Source of the DNA: Giesbergeria sp.
GTDB lineage: Bacteria; Pseudomonadota; Gammaproteobacteria; Burkholderiales; Burkholderiaceae_C
Assembly (NCBI GenBank): GCA_023150295.1
Contig: JAKLLE010000023.1
Span: 1-47,046 of the forward strand
Direction of reading: 5' to 3'
DNA length: 47,046 nucleotides
How positions within the stretch are numbered: the stretch's first letter is position 1; each line of letters starts with the position of its first letter. The position numbers and the translations under genes were made by a program. The notes below the pieces were generated by a model, which was given only the letters and a program-made list of their open reading frames with translations, had not been told where the DNA came from and ran no database searches. Positions 24,493 through 34,142 of the stretch are shown piece after piece.

Positions 24493-27400
24493 TCAGTGGT
24501 GCGAGGCGGCTTCGGTGCCGGCTTCCTCATCCATCCAGTCCACCCGTTTCATCTTGCGCACCAGCACGAATTCGTCGCGGTTGGTGCCGATGGTGCCGTA
24601 GTAGTTGAAGCCGTAGCTGTACTGCGCGTAGCCGCCGATCATGTGGGTGGGCTTGAGCACCACGCGCGTGACCGAGTTGTGGATACCGCCACGGGTGTTG
24701 GTGATCTCGGAACCCGGGGTGTTCACGATCTTTTCCTGCGCGTGGTACATCAGCACCATGCCGTTGTTCACGCGCTGGCTGACCACGGCACGGGCTGCAA
24801 TGGCACCGTTGGCGTTGAAGAGCTCGATCCAGTCGTTGTCTTCAATCCCTGCGCTCCTGGCGTCGTCCTCGCTGAGCCAGACCACCGGACCACCTCGGTT
24901 GAGCGTGAGCATGTGCAGGTTGTCGCTGTACGTGCTGTGGATGCCCCACTTCTGGTGCGGGGTGATGAAGTTGAGCGCGATTTCCTTGTTGCCGTTGGAC
25001 ATCTTGCCCTCGACCTCATGCAAGGCCTTCAGATTGACTGGCGGACGGTAGCTGCAGAAGCCCTCGCCGAAGTCGCGCATCCAGGGGTGGTCCTGGTAGA
25101 ACTGCTGGCGGCCCGTGAGGGTGCGCCATGGGATCAGCTCGTGCACGTTGGTGTAGCCGGCGTTGTAGCTGACCTTCTCGCTCTCCAGCCCCGACCAGGT
25201 GGGCGAGCTGATGATCTTGCGCGGCTGCGCCTGGATGTCGCGGTAGCGGATTTTTTCGTCCTCGCGGTGCAGGGCCAGGTGCACGTGGTCGCGGCCAGTG
25301 ATCTCCGACAGCGCCTCCCAGGCCTTGCAGGCCACATGGCCGTTGGTCTCGGGGGCGAGTTGCAGCACGACTTCGCAGGCGTCGATGTCGCTGACGATGC
25401 GCGGCATGCCCTGGGTGACGCCCTCCTCGCGCACGCGGCCATTGAGGTCGCCCAGTTGGGCCACTTCGGTCTTGGTGTCCCAGGCAATGCCCTTGCCGCC
25501 GTTGCCCACCTTTTCCATCAGCGGGCCCAGGGCCGTGAAGCGCTTGTACAGGTTCGGGTAGTCGCGCTCGACCACGGCGATCGCGGGTGCAGTCTTGCCG
25601 GGGATGAGGTCGATCTCGCCTTTCTTCCAGTCGCGCACGTCGTAGGGCTGGGCAATTTCCGCCGCGGTGTCGTGCATGATGGGGGTGAGCACCACCTCTT
25701 TTTCCACGCCCAGGTGGCCCACGCTGACCTCGCTGACGGCCTTGGCAAAGCCCTTGTAGATTTCCCAGTCGCTGCGCGCCTGCCAGGCGGGCTCCACCGC
25801 CGTGGACAGCGGGTGGATGAAGGGGTGCATGTCGCTGGTGTTGAGGTCGTTCTTTTCGTACCAGGTGGCCGTGGGCAGCACGATGTCGGAATACAGGCAG
25901 GTGGTGGACAGGCGGAAGTCCAGCGTCACCAGCAAGTCCAGCTTGCCTTCGGGGGCCTGGGCGTGCCAGCGCACTTCTTCGGGCTTGGCCTCATCCTTGC
26001 CCAGGTCCTTGCCCTGCACGCCGTGGGTCGTGCCCAGCAGGTGCTTGAGGAAGTACTCGTGGCCCTTGCCCGAGGAACCCAGGATGTTGGAGCGCCACAC
26101 GAACATGTTGCGCGGCCAGTTGGCGGGGTTGTCGGGGTCTTCACAGCTCATCTTGAGCGAGCCGTCCTTGAGCGACTGCACCACGTAGTCCTTGGCGTCC
26201 ATGCCACGGGCCTGTGCGTCCTTGACCACCTGCATGGGGTTGGTTTCGAGCTGCGGCGCCGAAGGCAGCCAGCCCATGCGCTCGGCACGCACGTTGTAGT
26301 CGATCATGGAGCCGCTGTAGCGGCTCTTGTCCGCCAGCGGCGAGAGCACTTCTTCCATGGCCAGCTTTTCGTAGCGCCACTGGTCGGTGTGGGCATAGAA
26401 GAAGCTGGTGGAGTTCTGCTGGCGCGGTGGGCGGATCCAGTCCAGCGCAAAGGCCAGCGCCGTCCAGCCGGTCTGCGGGCGCAGCTTTTCCTGGCCCACA
26501 TAGTGCGCCCAGCCGCCGCCGCTTTGGCCAATGCAGCCGCACAGCATCAGCATGTTGATGATGCCGCGGTAGTTCATGTCGCAGTGGTACCAGTGGTTCA
26601 TGGCCGCGCCGATGATCACCATGCTCTTGCCATGGGTCTTGTCGGCGTTGTCGGCGAACTGGCGCGCAATGGTGATGACCTGTTCGCGCGGCACACCGGT
26701 GATGCGCTCCTGCCAGGCCGGGGTGTAGGGGCGGTCGGCATCGTAGCCTGCAGCGCCGGTCTCGCCGGGCAGGCCGCGCTGGATGCCGTAGTTGGCTGCC
26801 AGCAGGTCGAACACGGTGGCCACCATCACCTCGCCGGACACACCATCGCCCTGCAGTTGCAGGCGCGTCACCGGCACGGGGCTGACCATGATGTCCTCGC
26901 CCTGGTGCGGGTTGGCCGGGAAGTGCGGGGTCTCTACGCCACCGAAATACGGGAAGGCCACCTGGCCCATCTCATAGGTCTGCGCACCATCTTCCAGCAC
27001 GGAGAGCTTGAGCTTGACCTCGGCATCGTTGCGGGCGTCCTTGTTCTCCAGGTTCCACTTGCCGTGGTCAGGACGGTCCTTGGCACCCCAGCGGAAGCCG
27101 ATGGAGCCATTGGGCAGCACGACCTGGCCGTCCTCGGCGTAGGCCACGGTCTTCCAGTCGGGGTTGTTGCCCTGGTCGAGCTTGCCGGGGAAGTCGCTGG
27201 CACGCACATAACGGTCGGGCACCATGACGGTGCGGCCGTCGGCCAGTTGCTTTTCCTTCAGAACGACCAGCAGCGGCAGGTCGGTGTAGCGGCGCGCGTA
27301 GTCGTCGAAGTAGGCCGAGCGCTTGTCGAAGTAGAACTCCTTGAGGATCACATGCCCCATGGCCATGGCCACGGCAGCGTCCGTCCCCTGCTTGGGGTGC

Positions 27401-28287
27401 ATCCACAGGTCGGCCAGTTTGGCGACCTCGGAATAGTCGGGCGTGACCGCCACGGTCTTGGCACCCTTGTAGCGCACCTCGGTGAAGAAGTGGGCGTCCG
27501 GCGTGCGCGTCTGGGGCACGTTGGAGCCCCAGGCCATGATGAAGGTGGAGTTGTACCAATCGGCCGACTCGGGCACGTCGGTCTGCTCGCCCCAGACCTG
27601 CGGGCTGCTGGGAGGCAGGTCGCAGTACCAGTCATAGAAGCTCATGCACACGCCGCCGATCAGGCTCAGGTAGCGGCTGCCTGCGGCATAGCTGATCATG
27701 GACATGGCCGGAATCGGCGAGAAGCCGATGATGCGGTCCGGGCCGTGCTTCTTGATGGTGTACACGTTGGCGGCGGCGATGATCTGGTTGACCTCGTCCC
27801 AGCTGGAGCGCACGAAGCCGCCCAGGCCGCGCTGCTTCTGCCACTCACGGCGTGCCGGTTCGTTTTCGACGATGGCGGCCCATGCATCCACGGGGCTCTT
27901 GGCCACGGCCATGGCCGCACGCCAGTGCTTGAGCAGGCGCCCACGCACCATGGGGTACTTGACGCGGTTGGCGCTGTACAGGTACCAGGAATAGCTGGCG
28001 CCACGCGCACAGCCACGTGGCTCGTGGTTGGGCAGGTCGGGCCGGGTGCGGGGATAGTCGGTCTGCTGGGTTTCCCAGGTGACGATGCCGCCCTTGACGT
28101 AAATCTTCCACGAGCACGAACCCGTGCAGTTCACCCCGTGGGTCGAGCGCACGATCTTGTCGTGGGCCCAGCGGTCGCGGTAGGCGTCTTCCCAGGTGCG
28201 GTCTTCACCCGTGGCAACGCCATGGTCGCCCGAAAACGGCTCCTGTTCGCGGTTGAAGTAGTTCAGCCGGTCCAGAAAATGGCTCAT
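24493..28287 (-). CDS. narG: Respiratory nitrate reductase alpha subunit (catalytic, Mo-bisMGD)
   Basis: 1264 residues (E. coli 1247). The N-terminus MSHFLDRLNYF is characteristic; FS0 cluster ligands are His50, Cys54, Cys58 and Cys93 (STHGVNCTGSCSW and RGCARGASYSWY), matching E. coli numbering. The bis-MGD region includes MAWGSNVPQTRTPDAHFFTE. It reduces nitrate to nitrite on the cytoplasmic face. The frame is open 58 codons further upstream, but GGAGA lies just before the ATG at 28287 and homology starts there. The narK stop is 49 bp upstream. Confidence 0.97.
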   Translation of the reverse strand: MSHFLDRLNYFNREQEPFSGDHGVATGEDRTWEDAYRDRWAHDKIVRSTHGVNCTGSCSWKIYVKGGIVTWETQQTDYPRTRPDLPNHEPRGCARGASYSWYLYSANRVKYPMVRGRLLKHWRAAMAVAKSPVDAWAAIVENEPARREWQKQRGLGGFVRSSWDEVNQIIAAANVYTIKKHGPDRIIGFSPIPAMSMISYAAGSRYLSLIGGVCMSFYDWYCDLPPSSPQVWGEQTDVPESADWYNSTFIMAWGSNVPQTRTPDAHFFTEVRYKGAKTVAVTPDYSEVAKLADLWMHPKQGTDAAVAMAMGHVILKEFYFDKRSAYFDDYARRYTDLPLLVVLKEKQLADGRTVMVPDRYVRASDFPGKLDQGNNPDWKTVAYAEDGQVVLPNGSIGFRWGAKDRPDHGKWNLENKDARNDAEVKLKLSVLEDGAQTYEMGQVAFPYFGGVETPHFPANPHQGEDIMVSPVPVTRLQLQGDGVSGEVMVATVFDLLAANYGIQRGLPGETGAAGYDADRPYTPAWQERITGVPREQVITIARQFADNADKTHGKSMVIIGAAMNHWYHCDMNYRGIINMLMLCGCIGQSGGGWAHYVGQEKLRPQTGWTALAFALDWIRPPRQQNSTSFFYAHTDQWRYEKLAMEEVLSPLADKSRYSGSMIDYNVRAERMGWLPSAPQLETNPMQVVKDAQARGMDAKDYVVQSLKDGSLKMSCEDPDNPANWPRNMFVWRSNILGSSGKGHEYFLKHLLGTTHGVQGKDLGKDEAKPEEVRWHAQAPEGKLDLLVTLDFRLSTTCLYSDIVLPTATWYEKNDLNTSDMHPFIHPLSTAVEPAWQARSDWEIYKGFAKAVSEVSVGHLGVEKEVVLTPIMHDTAAEIAQPYDVRDWKKGEIDLIPGKTAPAIAVVERDYPNLYKRFTALGPLMEKVGNGGKGIAWDTKTEVAQLGDLNGRVREEGVTQGMPRIVSDIDACEVVLQLAPETNGHVACKAWEALSEITGRDHVHLALHREDEKIRYRDIQAQPRKIISSPTWSGLESEKVSYNAGYTNVHELIPWRTLTGRQQFYQDHPWMRDFGEGFCSYRPPVNLKALHEVEGKMSNGNKEIALNFITPHQKWGIHSTYSDNLHMLTLNRGGPVVWLSEDDARSAGIEDNDWIELFNANGAIAARAVVSQRVNNGMVLMYHAQEKIVNTPGSEITNTRGGIHNSVTRVVLKPTHMIGGYAQYSYGFNYYGTIGTNRDEFVLVRKMKRVDWMDEEAGTEAASHH

Positions 28288-28336
28288 AGGTTTTCTCCAG
28301 TCAGTATGTTTGTTCGTGGGGCGATGAAGGCGGCGG

Positions 28337-29965
28337 TCAGGGGTTCTTGAACTCGGAGTCCTTGCGCAGGTAGAACCACCAGTTGAGCACCAGGCACACG
28401 GCATAGAACACCGCAAAGCCGTAGAAAGCGTTCTGGGGCGTGCCCGCCTTGATTTGTTCACCGATCAGCACCGGTGCGATGAAGGCGCCATAGCCCGCTA
28501 CGGCAGACGTCCAGCCCAGCACCGGGCCGGCCTGGGCGCGGTCGTACATCACGCCGATGGTGCGGAAGGTGGAACCGTTGCCGATGCCGCTGGCCGCAAA
28601 CAGCACGATGAACAAACCCATGAACATGGGGAAATGCTGTTCCGGCGTCGCCGAACCATAAGCCTGCATCATGACGTAACCCACTGCCACAGAGGCCACG
28701 ACCATAACGGCAGAAATGATCTGCGTCACGATCGATCCACCAAATTTGTCGGATATCCAACCCCCGATGGGCCGCACGGCAGCACCCACAAAGGGGCCGA
28801 TCCAGGCGTAGGTGAGGGCTGAGGGGGCGTTGGGGTTCTTCAGCGTGTGCTGCATCACGCCTGCGGCGTCAGGAATGTGCTGGAAACCGAAGATCACCGT
28901 GATGGCCAGTGGCAACGCCATGGAAAAGCCGATGAAGGATCCGAAGGTCACCACATACAGCGCCGTGAGCGACCAGGTGTGCTTGTTGCGGAAGATGGCG
29001 AACTGCTTGGCGACGTTCTCCTTCATGCTGCCGAAGGCAGCGAGCTTCATGACTGTCAGCACCGCCAGAATGTCCAGCGGAATGGCCACCCACATGCTCA
29101 GAATTCCCAGCCCTGTGGGCGCAGGCAGATACAGGTACAGGATGGCGATCGACGGAACAAAGATCAGGGTGTAGAGGTAGGTGATCTTGAGAAACGCGGT
29201 GATCGGATGCCCCGCCGCAGGCGACACTGGCTTGAGGTTGTTCATGCCAAACCAGCACAGGATGGACAGGGGCACCAGCGAAAGTACCCAGGCAAAGCCG
29301 GCGTTCTGGATCCAGGTGGGCGTGCCTGCCGGTATCTTGCCGAAGATCCAGCCGCTGTCCTTGGCCAGCACCATGGGTTCACCACCCAGAGCGCCAAAGA
29401 TCCCCACCGACATCACCAGCGGAATCACGATCTGCATGGTGGTCACACCAAAATTGCCCAGCCCTGCGTTCAAGCCTAGCGCCGTGCCCTGCAGGCGCTT
29501 GGGAAAGAAGGTGCTGATGTTGGACATGCTAGAGGCAAAGTTGCCGCCGCCCACGCCCGACCACAGCGCCATGAGCTGGAACACCCACAGCGGCCACTCG
29601 GGGTGCTGCAGCGCAATGCCGGTGCCGATGGCAGGCGACAGCAGCATGGCCGTGGTCAGGAAGATGGTGTTGCGCCCGCCTGCCAGCCGGATCAGGAAGG
29701 ACGCGGGGATGCGCATGGTGGCCCCCGAGATACCGGCAATGGCTGTCAGCGTGAACAGCTCGGCCTGCGTGAACGGGAAGCCCAGGTTGAGCATCTGCAC
29801 CGTGATGATGCCCCACATACCCCACACGGCAAAGCCGCACAGCAGGGCAGGGATGGAAATCCAGAGGTTGCGGTAGGCCACCTTCTTGCCGGTCTGCTCC
29901 CAGAACTTTTCGTCCTCGGGCTGCCAGTCGTCGATGGTGCGGCCACCTGCGTAAGGGTTGGTCAT
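28337..29965 (-). CDS. narK: Nitrate/nitrite MFS transporter (second NarK, larger form)
   Basis: 542 residues with about twelve membrane helices and an N-terminal cytoplasmic extension (MTNPYAGGRTIDDWQPEDEKF). NNP-family motifs are present: GNFASSMSNISTFFPKRLQGTALGLNAGLGNFG (first nitrate signature, with Arg) and the second signature AASGIGNGSTFRTIGVM. By analogy with NarK2-type proteins it likely exchanges nitrate for nitrite; transport mode is inferred. It starts 12 bp after the first narK and precedes narG. It is longer than E. coli NarK (463), mainly from the N-terminal extension and loop insertions around residues 200-260. Confidence 0.92.
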   Translation of the reverse strand: MTNPYAGGRTIDDWQPEDEKFWEQTGKKVAYRNLWISIPALLCGFAVWGMWGIITVQMLNLGFPFTQAELFTLTAIAGISGATMRIPASFLIRLAGGRNTIFLTTAMLLSPAIGTGIALQHPEWPLWVFQLMALWSGVGGGNFASSMSNISTFFPKRLQGTALGLNAGLGNFGVTTMQIVIPLVMSVGIFGALGGEPMVLAKDSGWIFGKIPAGTPTWIQNAGFAWVLSLVPLSILCWFGMNNLKPVSPAAGHPITAFLKITYLYTLIFVPSIAILYLYLPAPTGLGILSMWVAIPLDILAVLTVMKLAAFGSMKENVAKQFAIFRNKHTWSLTALYVVTFGSFIGFSMALPLAITVIFGFQHIPDAAGVMQHTLKNPNAPSALTYAWIGPFVGAAVRPIGGWISDKFGGSIVTQIISAVMVVASVAVGYVMMQAYGSATPEQHFPMFMGLFIVLFAASGIGNGSTFRTIGVMYDRAQAGPVLGWTSAVAGYGAFIAPVLIGEQIKAGTPQNAFYGFAVFYAVCLVLNWWFYLRKDSEFKNP

Positions 29966-29977
29966 AGAGGTGTCCAG

Positions 29978-31267
29978 TCAGTGTTGTGGAGCCAGGTTCT
30001 GATCCTGGTTGCCCATGTAGTCGGAGCGGCGCACTTCGGTCCAGTACATCCAGATGAGCGAGACCCAGACCACGCCGTACATCAGCATGAAGGCGCTGGA
30101 GCGGATGCCGGTCAGGTCCATGAGCGCGCCAAACATGATGGGCAGGATGAAGCCGCCCATGCCACCGGCCAGGCCCACGATGCCGCTGATGGTGCCGATG
30201 TTGCCGGGGTAGTCGTCGCTGATGTACTTGAACACGCTGGCCTTTCCGAAGGCCCAGGCCACGCCCAGCACGGCCATGATGGTGGTGAACAGGTACACGT
30301 TGAGGCCGATGTGGAAGGTCACGGGGCCGTTGACGGTGGTGACTGTGAAGTCCGTCTGCGGATAGGACAGCAGGAACAGGCAGATCCAGCTCACCCACAT
30401 GACCCACCAGGTCACGCTGTGGGCGCCGTACTTGTCCGACAGCCAGCCGCCAATGGCACGCAGCACACCGCCGGGCAGCGAGAAGCAGGCGGCGAGCAGT
30501 GCGGCCACGCGGATGTCCAGGCCGTACTCGCCCACGTAGTACTGCACCATCCACAGCGCCAGCGCCACGTAGCCACCGAACACGATGCTGTAGTACTGGC
30601 AGTACTTGAGCACCTTGGGGTCTTTGAGCGCCTTGAGCTGGTCCGTGAACTTGACGTTGCTGGACACCAGGTGGGTCGGGTCACTGTGGCTGAACAGCCA
30701 GAACAGCACCAGCGTGCCCAGCATGATGGCGGCATAGACCTGCGGCACCATGGTCCAGCCAAAGGCCACCACCAGCACCGGCGCCACAAACTTGTTGACC
30801 GCTGCGCCCGAGTTGCCCGCACCGTACACGCCCATGGCTGTGCCCTGGCGGTTCTTGGGGAACCAGCGCGCCACATAGGGCGTGCCCACCGAGAAGGTGC
30901 CGCCTGCCAGCCCCACAAACAGGCCGATGGTCAGGAAGTGCCAGTACTCCGTGGCGTAGCTCATGAGCCAGATGGCGGGCACCGTGGTGGCCATGACGGC
31001 CGCCATCACCACACGACCGCCGTACTTGTCGGTCCAGATACCCAGCGGCACGCGCACCAGCGAGCCCGTGAGCACGGGCATGGACATGAGCAGGCCGAAC
31101 TGGGTGGAATTGAGGTCCAGCATCTTCTTGATCGGGATGCCGATCACGCCGAACATCATCCAGACCATGAAGCAGACCGTGAAGGACAGGGTGCTGACGA
31201 TCAGCACCGACCAGGCCTTGCGCATTTTTTGCGGACTGTCGCCCGCGGGGAGCGGAGCTTGTGCCAT
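29978..31267 (-). CDS. narK: Nitrate/nitrite MFS transporter (first NarK, smaller form)
   Basis: 429 residues with about twelve helices. Signatures include GLFVGLAGGTFSVGTPYVARWFPKNRQGTAMGVYGAGNSG, abbreviated here to AGGTFSVGTPYVARWFP, and GLAGGMGGFILPIMFG. It resembles NarK1-type proton/nitrate symporters, complementing the NarK2-type antiporter next to it. The start at 31267 (MAQAPLP) is preceded by AGAGGA at a 9-bp spacing; the frame extends 42 codons further but without a binding site. It is the first gene of the narK-narK-GHJI operon; the 179-bp upstream gap separates it from narL. Confidence 0.93.
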   Translation of the reverse strand: MAQAPLPAGDSPQKMRKAWSVLIVSTLSFTVCFMVWMMFGVIGIPIKKMLDLNSTQFGLLMSMPVLTGSLVRVPLGIWTDKYGGRVVMAAVMATTVPAIWLMSYATEYWHFLTIGLFVGLAGGTFSVGTPYVARWFPKNRQGTAMGVYGAGNSGAAVNKFVAPVLVVAFGWTMVPQVYAAIMLGTLVLFWLFSHSDPTHLVSSNVKFTDQLKALKDPKVLKYCQYYSIVFGGYVALALWMVQYYVGEYGLDIRVAALLAACFSLPGGVLRAIGGWLSDKYGAHSVTWWVMWVSWICLFLLSYPQTDFTVTTVNGPVTFHIGLNVYLFTTIMAVLGVAWAFGKASVFKYISDDYPGNIGTISGIVGLAGGMGGFILPIMFGALMDLTGIRSSAFMLMYGVVWVSLIWMYWTEVRRSDYMGNQDQNLAPQH

Positions 31268-31344
31268 GGGAGCGATTCCTCTCTGTTGTGAGTGGAGGTA
31301 TCGTCCCGCAAGGTCGCCGGTTTGCCCATCCTTCTGCGGACGAG

Positions 31345-31385
31345 GCCAGGCCAAGGCAAAAGAACGAGGGCAGGCGCCAGGCCAA
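31345..31385. promoter_or_regulatory. Direct repeat in the narL-narK promoter gap
   Basis: The 10-bp word GCCAGGCCAA occurs at 31345-31354 and 31376-31385, 31 bp apart (about three helical turns), within the 179-bp gap upstream of the nar structural operon. No clean FNR box (TTGAT-N4-ATCAA) and no perfect NarL heptamer was found there; AGGAGGTA-like GGAGGTA at 31294-31300 is a near match to the reverse NarL heptamer. Function of the repeat is unknown. Confidence 0.35.
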
Positions 31386-31446
31386 CCTCCCAAAGAACTA
31401 TGTGCGCCGCACTCGGGTATTCGCCAAAAGACCCGGCGAGCGGGCG

Positions 31447-32142
31447 TCAGCGCCCGCGGTCGGACGCGTACACCGCCGCCTGCACGCGTGAACTCAGGCC
31501 CAGCTTGCGCAGGATGTGCTGCACATGGATCTTGACGGTGGTTTCCGCAATCTGCAGCGTGCGGGCGATTTCCTTGTTGCTCGCCCCCCGGGCAATTTCA
31601 CGCAGCACCTCTTCCTCGCGCGGCGACAGGGGCGACGCGCCTGCCTCGGGCGCCGGGTCGTGCTCGGCCTGTGCCACCGGCTCTGGCAGCGCGGGCGGCC
31701 CGCCCTGGGCCTGGAAGGCGGCCACAAGCTTGCCCATCAGTTCCTGGCTGACCACGGGCTCGCCCTGGGCGGCACGCCGGATGGCCTGGGCCAGCAGGTC
31801 GCCGTCAATGGTCTTGAGCAGGTAGCCCTGGGCGCCGTTGCGCAGCGCCGTGGCCAGGTCCTGCGCGTCCTCGCTCACGGTGAGCATGAGCACGCGCGAG
31901 CGCGGCGAGAGCGCACGCAGGTCTTTCACTGCGTCGATGCCCAGCACGCCGGGCAGGTGGTTGTCCAGCAGGATCACGTCGGGCTGCAGGCCGGGCACCA
32001 AGCGCAGTGCCTGTGCAGCGTCGGCGGCCTCGCCCACCACGCGCAGGCCGCTGTCCTGCTCCAGCAGCGCAATCAACCCACGGCGGAACAGGGTGTGGTC
32101 ATCGACCACCAGAATCGAAATGGCTGGGGAAGTCACGGTCAT
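31447..32142 (-). CDS. narL: Nitrate/nitrite response regulator NarL
   Basis: 231 residues. Receiver domain with acidic pocket Asp14/Asp15, phospho-acceptor Asp60 (DVILLDNHLPG) and Lys110 (GYLLKTIDG), then a linker and a LuxR-type HTH (about 167-222: SPREEEVLREIARGASNKEI, then TVKIHVQHILRKLGLSSRVQ). It should be phosphorylated by NarX and activate narK-narGHJI in response to nitrate. It overlaps narX by 4 bp (ATGA). The linker (about 135-165, Pro/Ala/Glu-rich) is longer than in E. coli NarL. Confidence 0.94.
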   Translation of the reverse strand: MTVTSPAISILVVDDHTLFRRGLIALLEQDSGLRVVGEAADAAQALRLVPGLQPDVILLDNHLPGVLGIDAVKDLRALSPRSRVLMLTVSEDAQDLATALRNGAQGYLLKTIDGDLLAQAIRRAAQGEPVVSQELMGKLVAAFQAQGGPPALPEPVAQAEHDPAPEAGASPLSPREEEVLREIARGASNKEIARTLQIAETTVKIHVQHILRKLGLSSRVQAAVYASDRGR

Positions 32143-34058
32143 GGGCGGGATAGAGAGGGCACGGCGACAGGTTCAGCGGATTCTTCGGTGCTGGGCGAGG
32201 GCTGCTGGGGCAGTGCAATGCGCACCGTGGTGCCCCGGCCCAGCGCAGACTCGACCTGCACCGTGGCACCGATGCCCTGGGCGCGCTCGCGCATGATGCC
32301 CAGGCCCACGTGCAGGGAATCGGGCGAGCGCTGCTCCTGGGTGTCAAAACCCACGCCGTCGTCCTGCACCTCGAAGCTCCAGGGGTGGCGCTGCACGCGC
32401 ACCTGCACCTGGCGGGCCTGTGCGTGCTTGCGCACGTTGGACAAGGCCTCCTGCACCATGTGCAGCACCTGGATCTGCACATCGGGCGCCAGCGGCAGGC
32501 CGTGGCCGCTGAGCGAGAGCTCGGTGTCGATGCCGGTCTGGTGCTCGAACTTGGACAGCGTGGAACGCAGCGCGCCTTCGATGTCCTCCTGGTTGGCGCG
32601 GGTGCGGAAATGCACCAGCAGCTCGCGCACGTCGGCATAGCACTCGCGCACGCCCACATCCAGCTCGGCCATGCTGCGGTCGCGTGCGGCGGTGTTGCCC
32701 TTGGCCACGGCGTCGCGCAGCAACTGGGTCTGGATCTTGAGGAAGGCCAGCGATTGCGCGATGGAGTCGTGCAGCTCGCGCGCCAGCAGGCTGCGCTCTT
32801 CGGACACGGCCGCCTCGCGCTCCAGCGCGATCGCACGCAAGCCTTCCATGGCGCTGGCCAGGTGGCGCACCAGGGCTTCGAGCAGGTCGCGCATCTCGCT
32901 GCTGAGCTCGGCGCTGGAGCGGAAGAACAGGTTGAGTTCGCCCAGCACGCGGTGCTGCACCATGACCGGAATGGCCACCAGCACCTCGTAGCCCGCCTCG
33001 TGGCAGTGGGGCAGCAGCATGTCCTTCTGGGTGATGATGGGAATCACGCGGGTGCGCGGCTGGTCGCCGATAGGGCCGCACAGGCAGGAACCCGCGTTCA
33101 GGCAATGCTCGCGCTGCGCAATCACCTGGGGCAGGCCGTCGGCGGCCAGGATCACGTAGCGCTCGTTGGCCTCATCGGACCAGCGCACCACGGCCGCGTC
33201 GGCCCCGGCAAGCTTGCGCACCTGCTGCACAAAGCCCTGCGCCAAGGTGGCCAGCGAGCCCGCCTCAGAGGCCATGGCGCTGATCTCGTACAGGGCTGAC
33301 AGTCGCTGGTTCTTGATTTCCACGCTGGCGGTCTTCTCGCGCACCTTGCGCTCCAGGTCTTCGTGCGAGGTCTGCAACGCACTGGCCATGAGGTTGAAGC
33401 CCTCGGCCAACTGGCCGAACTCGTCGTCCGAATCCACCGGCACCCGGGTGCCCAGGTCGCCCTGGCGCACGCGGGCAATGGCCTGCTGCATGCGTGAGAC
33501 CGGCGCCAGCACCAGCAGAAAACTCAGCGCCATGAACACCACGGCCGCCACGATGGCCATGCCCATCATGAAAATCTGGAACACATGCAGCGCCGCCGTC
33601 CAGCGGGCAATCTGGATCTCGATGGCATCGACAAAGCGGTTCACGCCACCCACGAAGGCGTCGGCCTGCGCGACCAGCGTGGCCGATGCGGGCTTGCGCG
33701 GCGCCGTCCAGGCCTCGCGCAGGCCTGCCCACTCGGTGCGGATGTCGTCAAAACGCGCGCGCACGTCGTCGCTCCAGGGCACAAACAGCGGGCGCATGGC
33801 GGTGCCCGAGCGCAGCAGTTCCAGGCTGTCGTCAAAGTCCTTGACCAGCGTCTGCAGCCGGGCGCTGTCCTGCGTTTCCAGCGCCAGCGCCATGCGCACG
33901 GTGTACATGCGCAACCGGCCCGCTTCGTTCACGGCGGCCGCGCCGCCTTCGAGCTTCCAGGTCACCCACAGCGTCAGACCGATGGACACCATGGCCAGGA
34001 ACAGGAAGGCACATCCCGTGGCCATGAGCTTGGTCGTCAAGGTAGGGTGCTGGCGCAT
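32139..34058 (-). CDS. narX: Nitrate/nitrite sensor histidine kinase NarX
   Basis: 639 residues. TM1 at about 11-34 is followed by a periplasmic domain with the P-box that binds nitrate (NEAGRLRMYTVRMAL, residues 44-58), TM2 at about 158-186, a HAMP domain (about 183-235), a GAF-like central module with Cys319, 325, 327 and 352 (REHCLNAGSCLCGPIG), a HisKA_3 domain with phospho-acceptor His430 (LARELHDSIAQSLAFLKIQ) and a HATPase (VQEALSNVRKHAQA, DDGVGFD, GLGIMRERAQGIGA). The start at 34058 was chosen because TM1 begins there; earlier Mets add a non-conserved 33 residues. It shares an 84-bp divergent gap with the chaN-like gene. Confidence 0.94.
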   Translation of the reverse strand: MRQHPTLTTKLMATGCAFLFLAMVSIGLTLWVTWKLEGGAAAVNEAGRLRMYTVRMALALETQDSARLQTLVKDFDDSLELLRSGTAMRPLFVPWSDDVRARFDDIRTEWAGLREAWTAPRKPASATLVAQADAFVGGVNRFVDAIEIQIARWTAALHVFQIFMMGMAIVAAVVFMALSFLLVLAPVSRMQQAIARVRQGDLGTRVPVDSDDEFGQLAEGFNLMASALQTSHEDLERKVREKTASVEIKNQRLSALYEISAMASEAGSLATLAQGFVQQVRKLAGADAAVVRWSDEANERYVILAADGLPQVIAQREHCLNAGSCLCGPIGDQPRTRVIPIITQKDMLLPHCHEAGYEVLVAIPVMVQHRVLGELNLFFRSSAELSSEMRDLLEALVRHLASAMEGLRAIALEREAAVSEERSLLARELHDSIAQSLAFLKIQTQLLRDAVAKGNTAARDRSMAELDVGVRECYADVRELLVHFRTRANQEDIEGALRSTLSKFEHQTGIDTELSLSGHGLPLAPDVQIQVLHMVQEALSNVRKHAQARQVQVRVQRHPWSFEVQDDGVGFDTQEQRSPDSLHVGLGIMRERAQGIGATVQVESALGRGTTVRIALPQQPSPSTEESAEPVAVPSLSRP

Positions 34059-34142
34059 GCGCGCAGTGTACGAGAAGGGGCTGCGCCTCTGGCCCATGCC
34101 CCCACGGCTCCAGGCCACCGGCCGCCGTCGTAGCATGGCGGC

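Noticed and set aside
22255-28350. Open + strand frame of 2031 codons opposite narJ, narH and narG
   Set aside because: It is the antisense shadow of high-GC coding genes; its protein is His/Gly/Val/Ala-rich with no domain, while the minus strand encodes complete NarJ, NarH and NarG.
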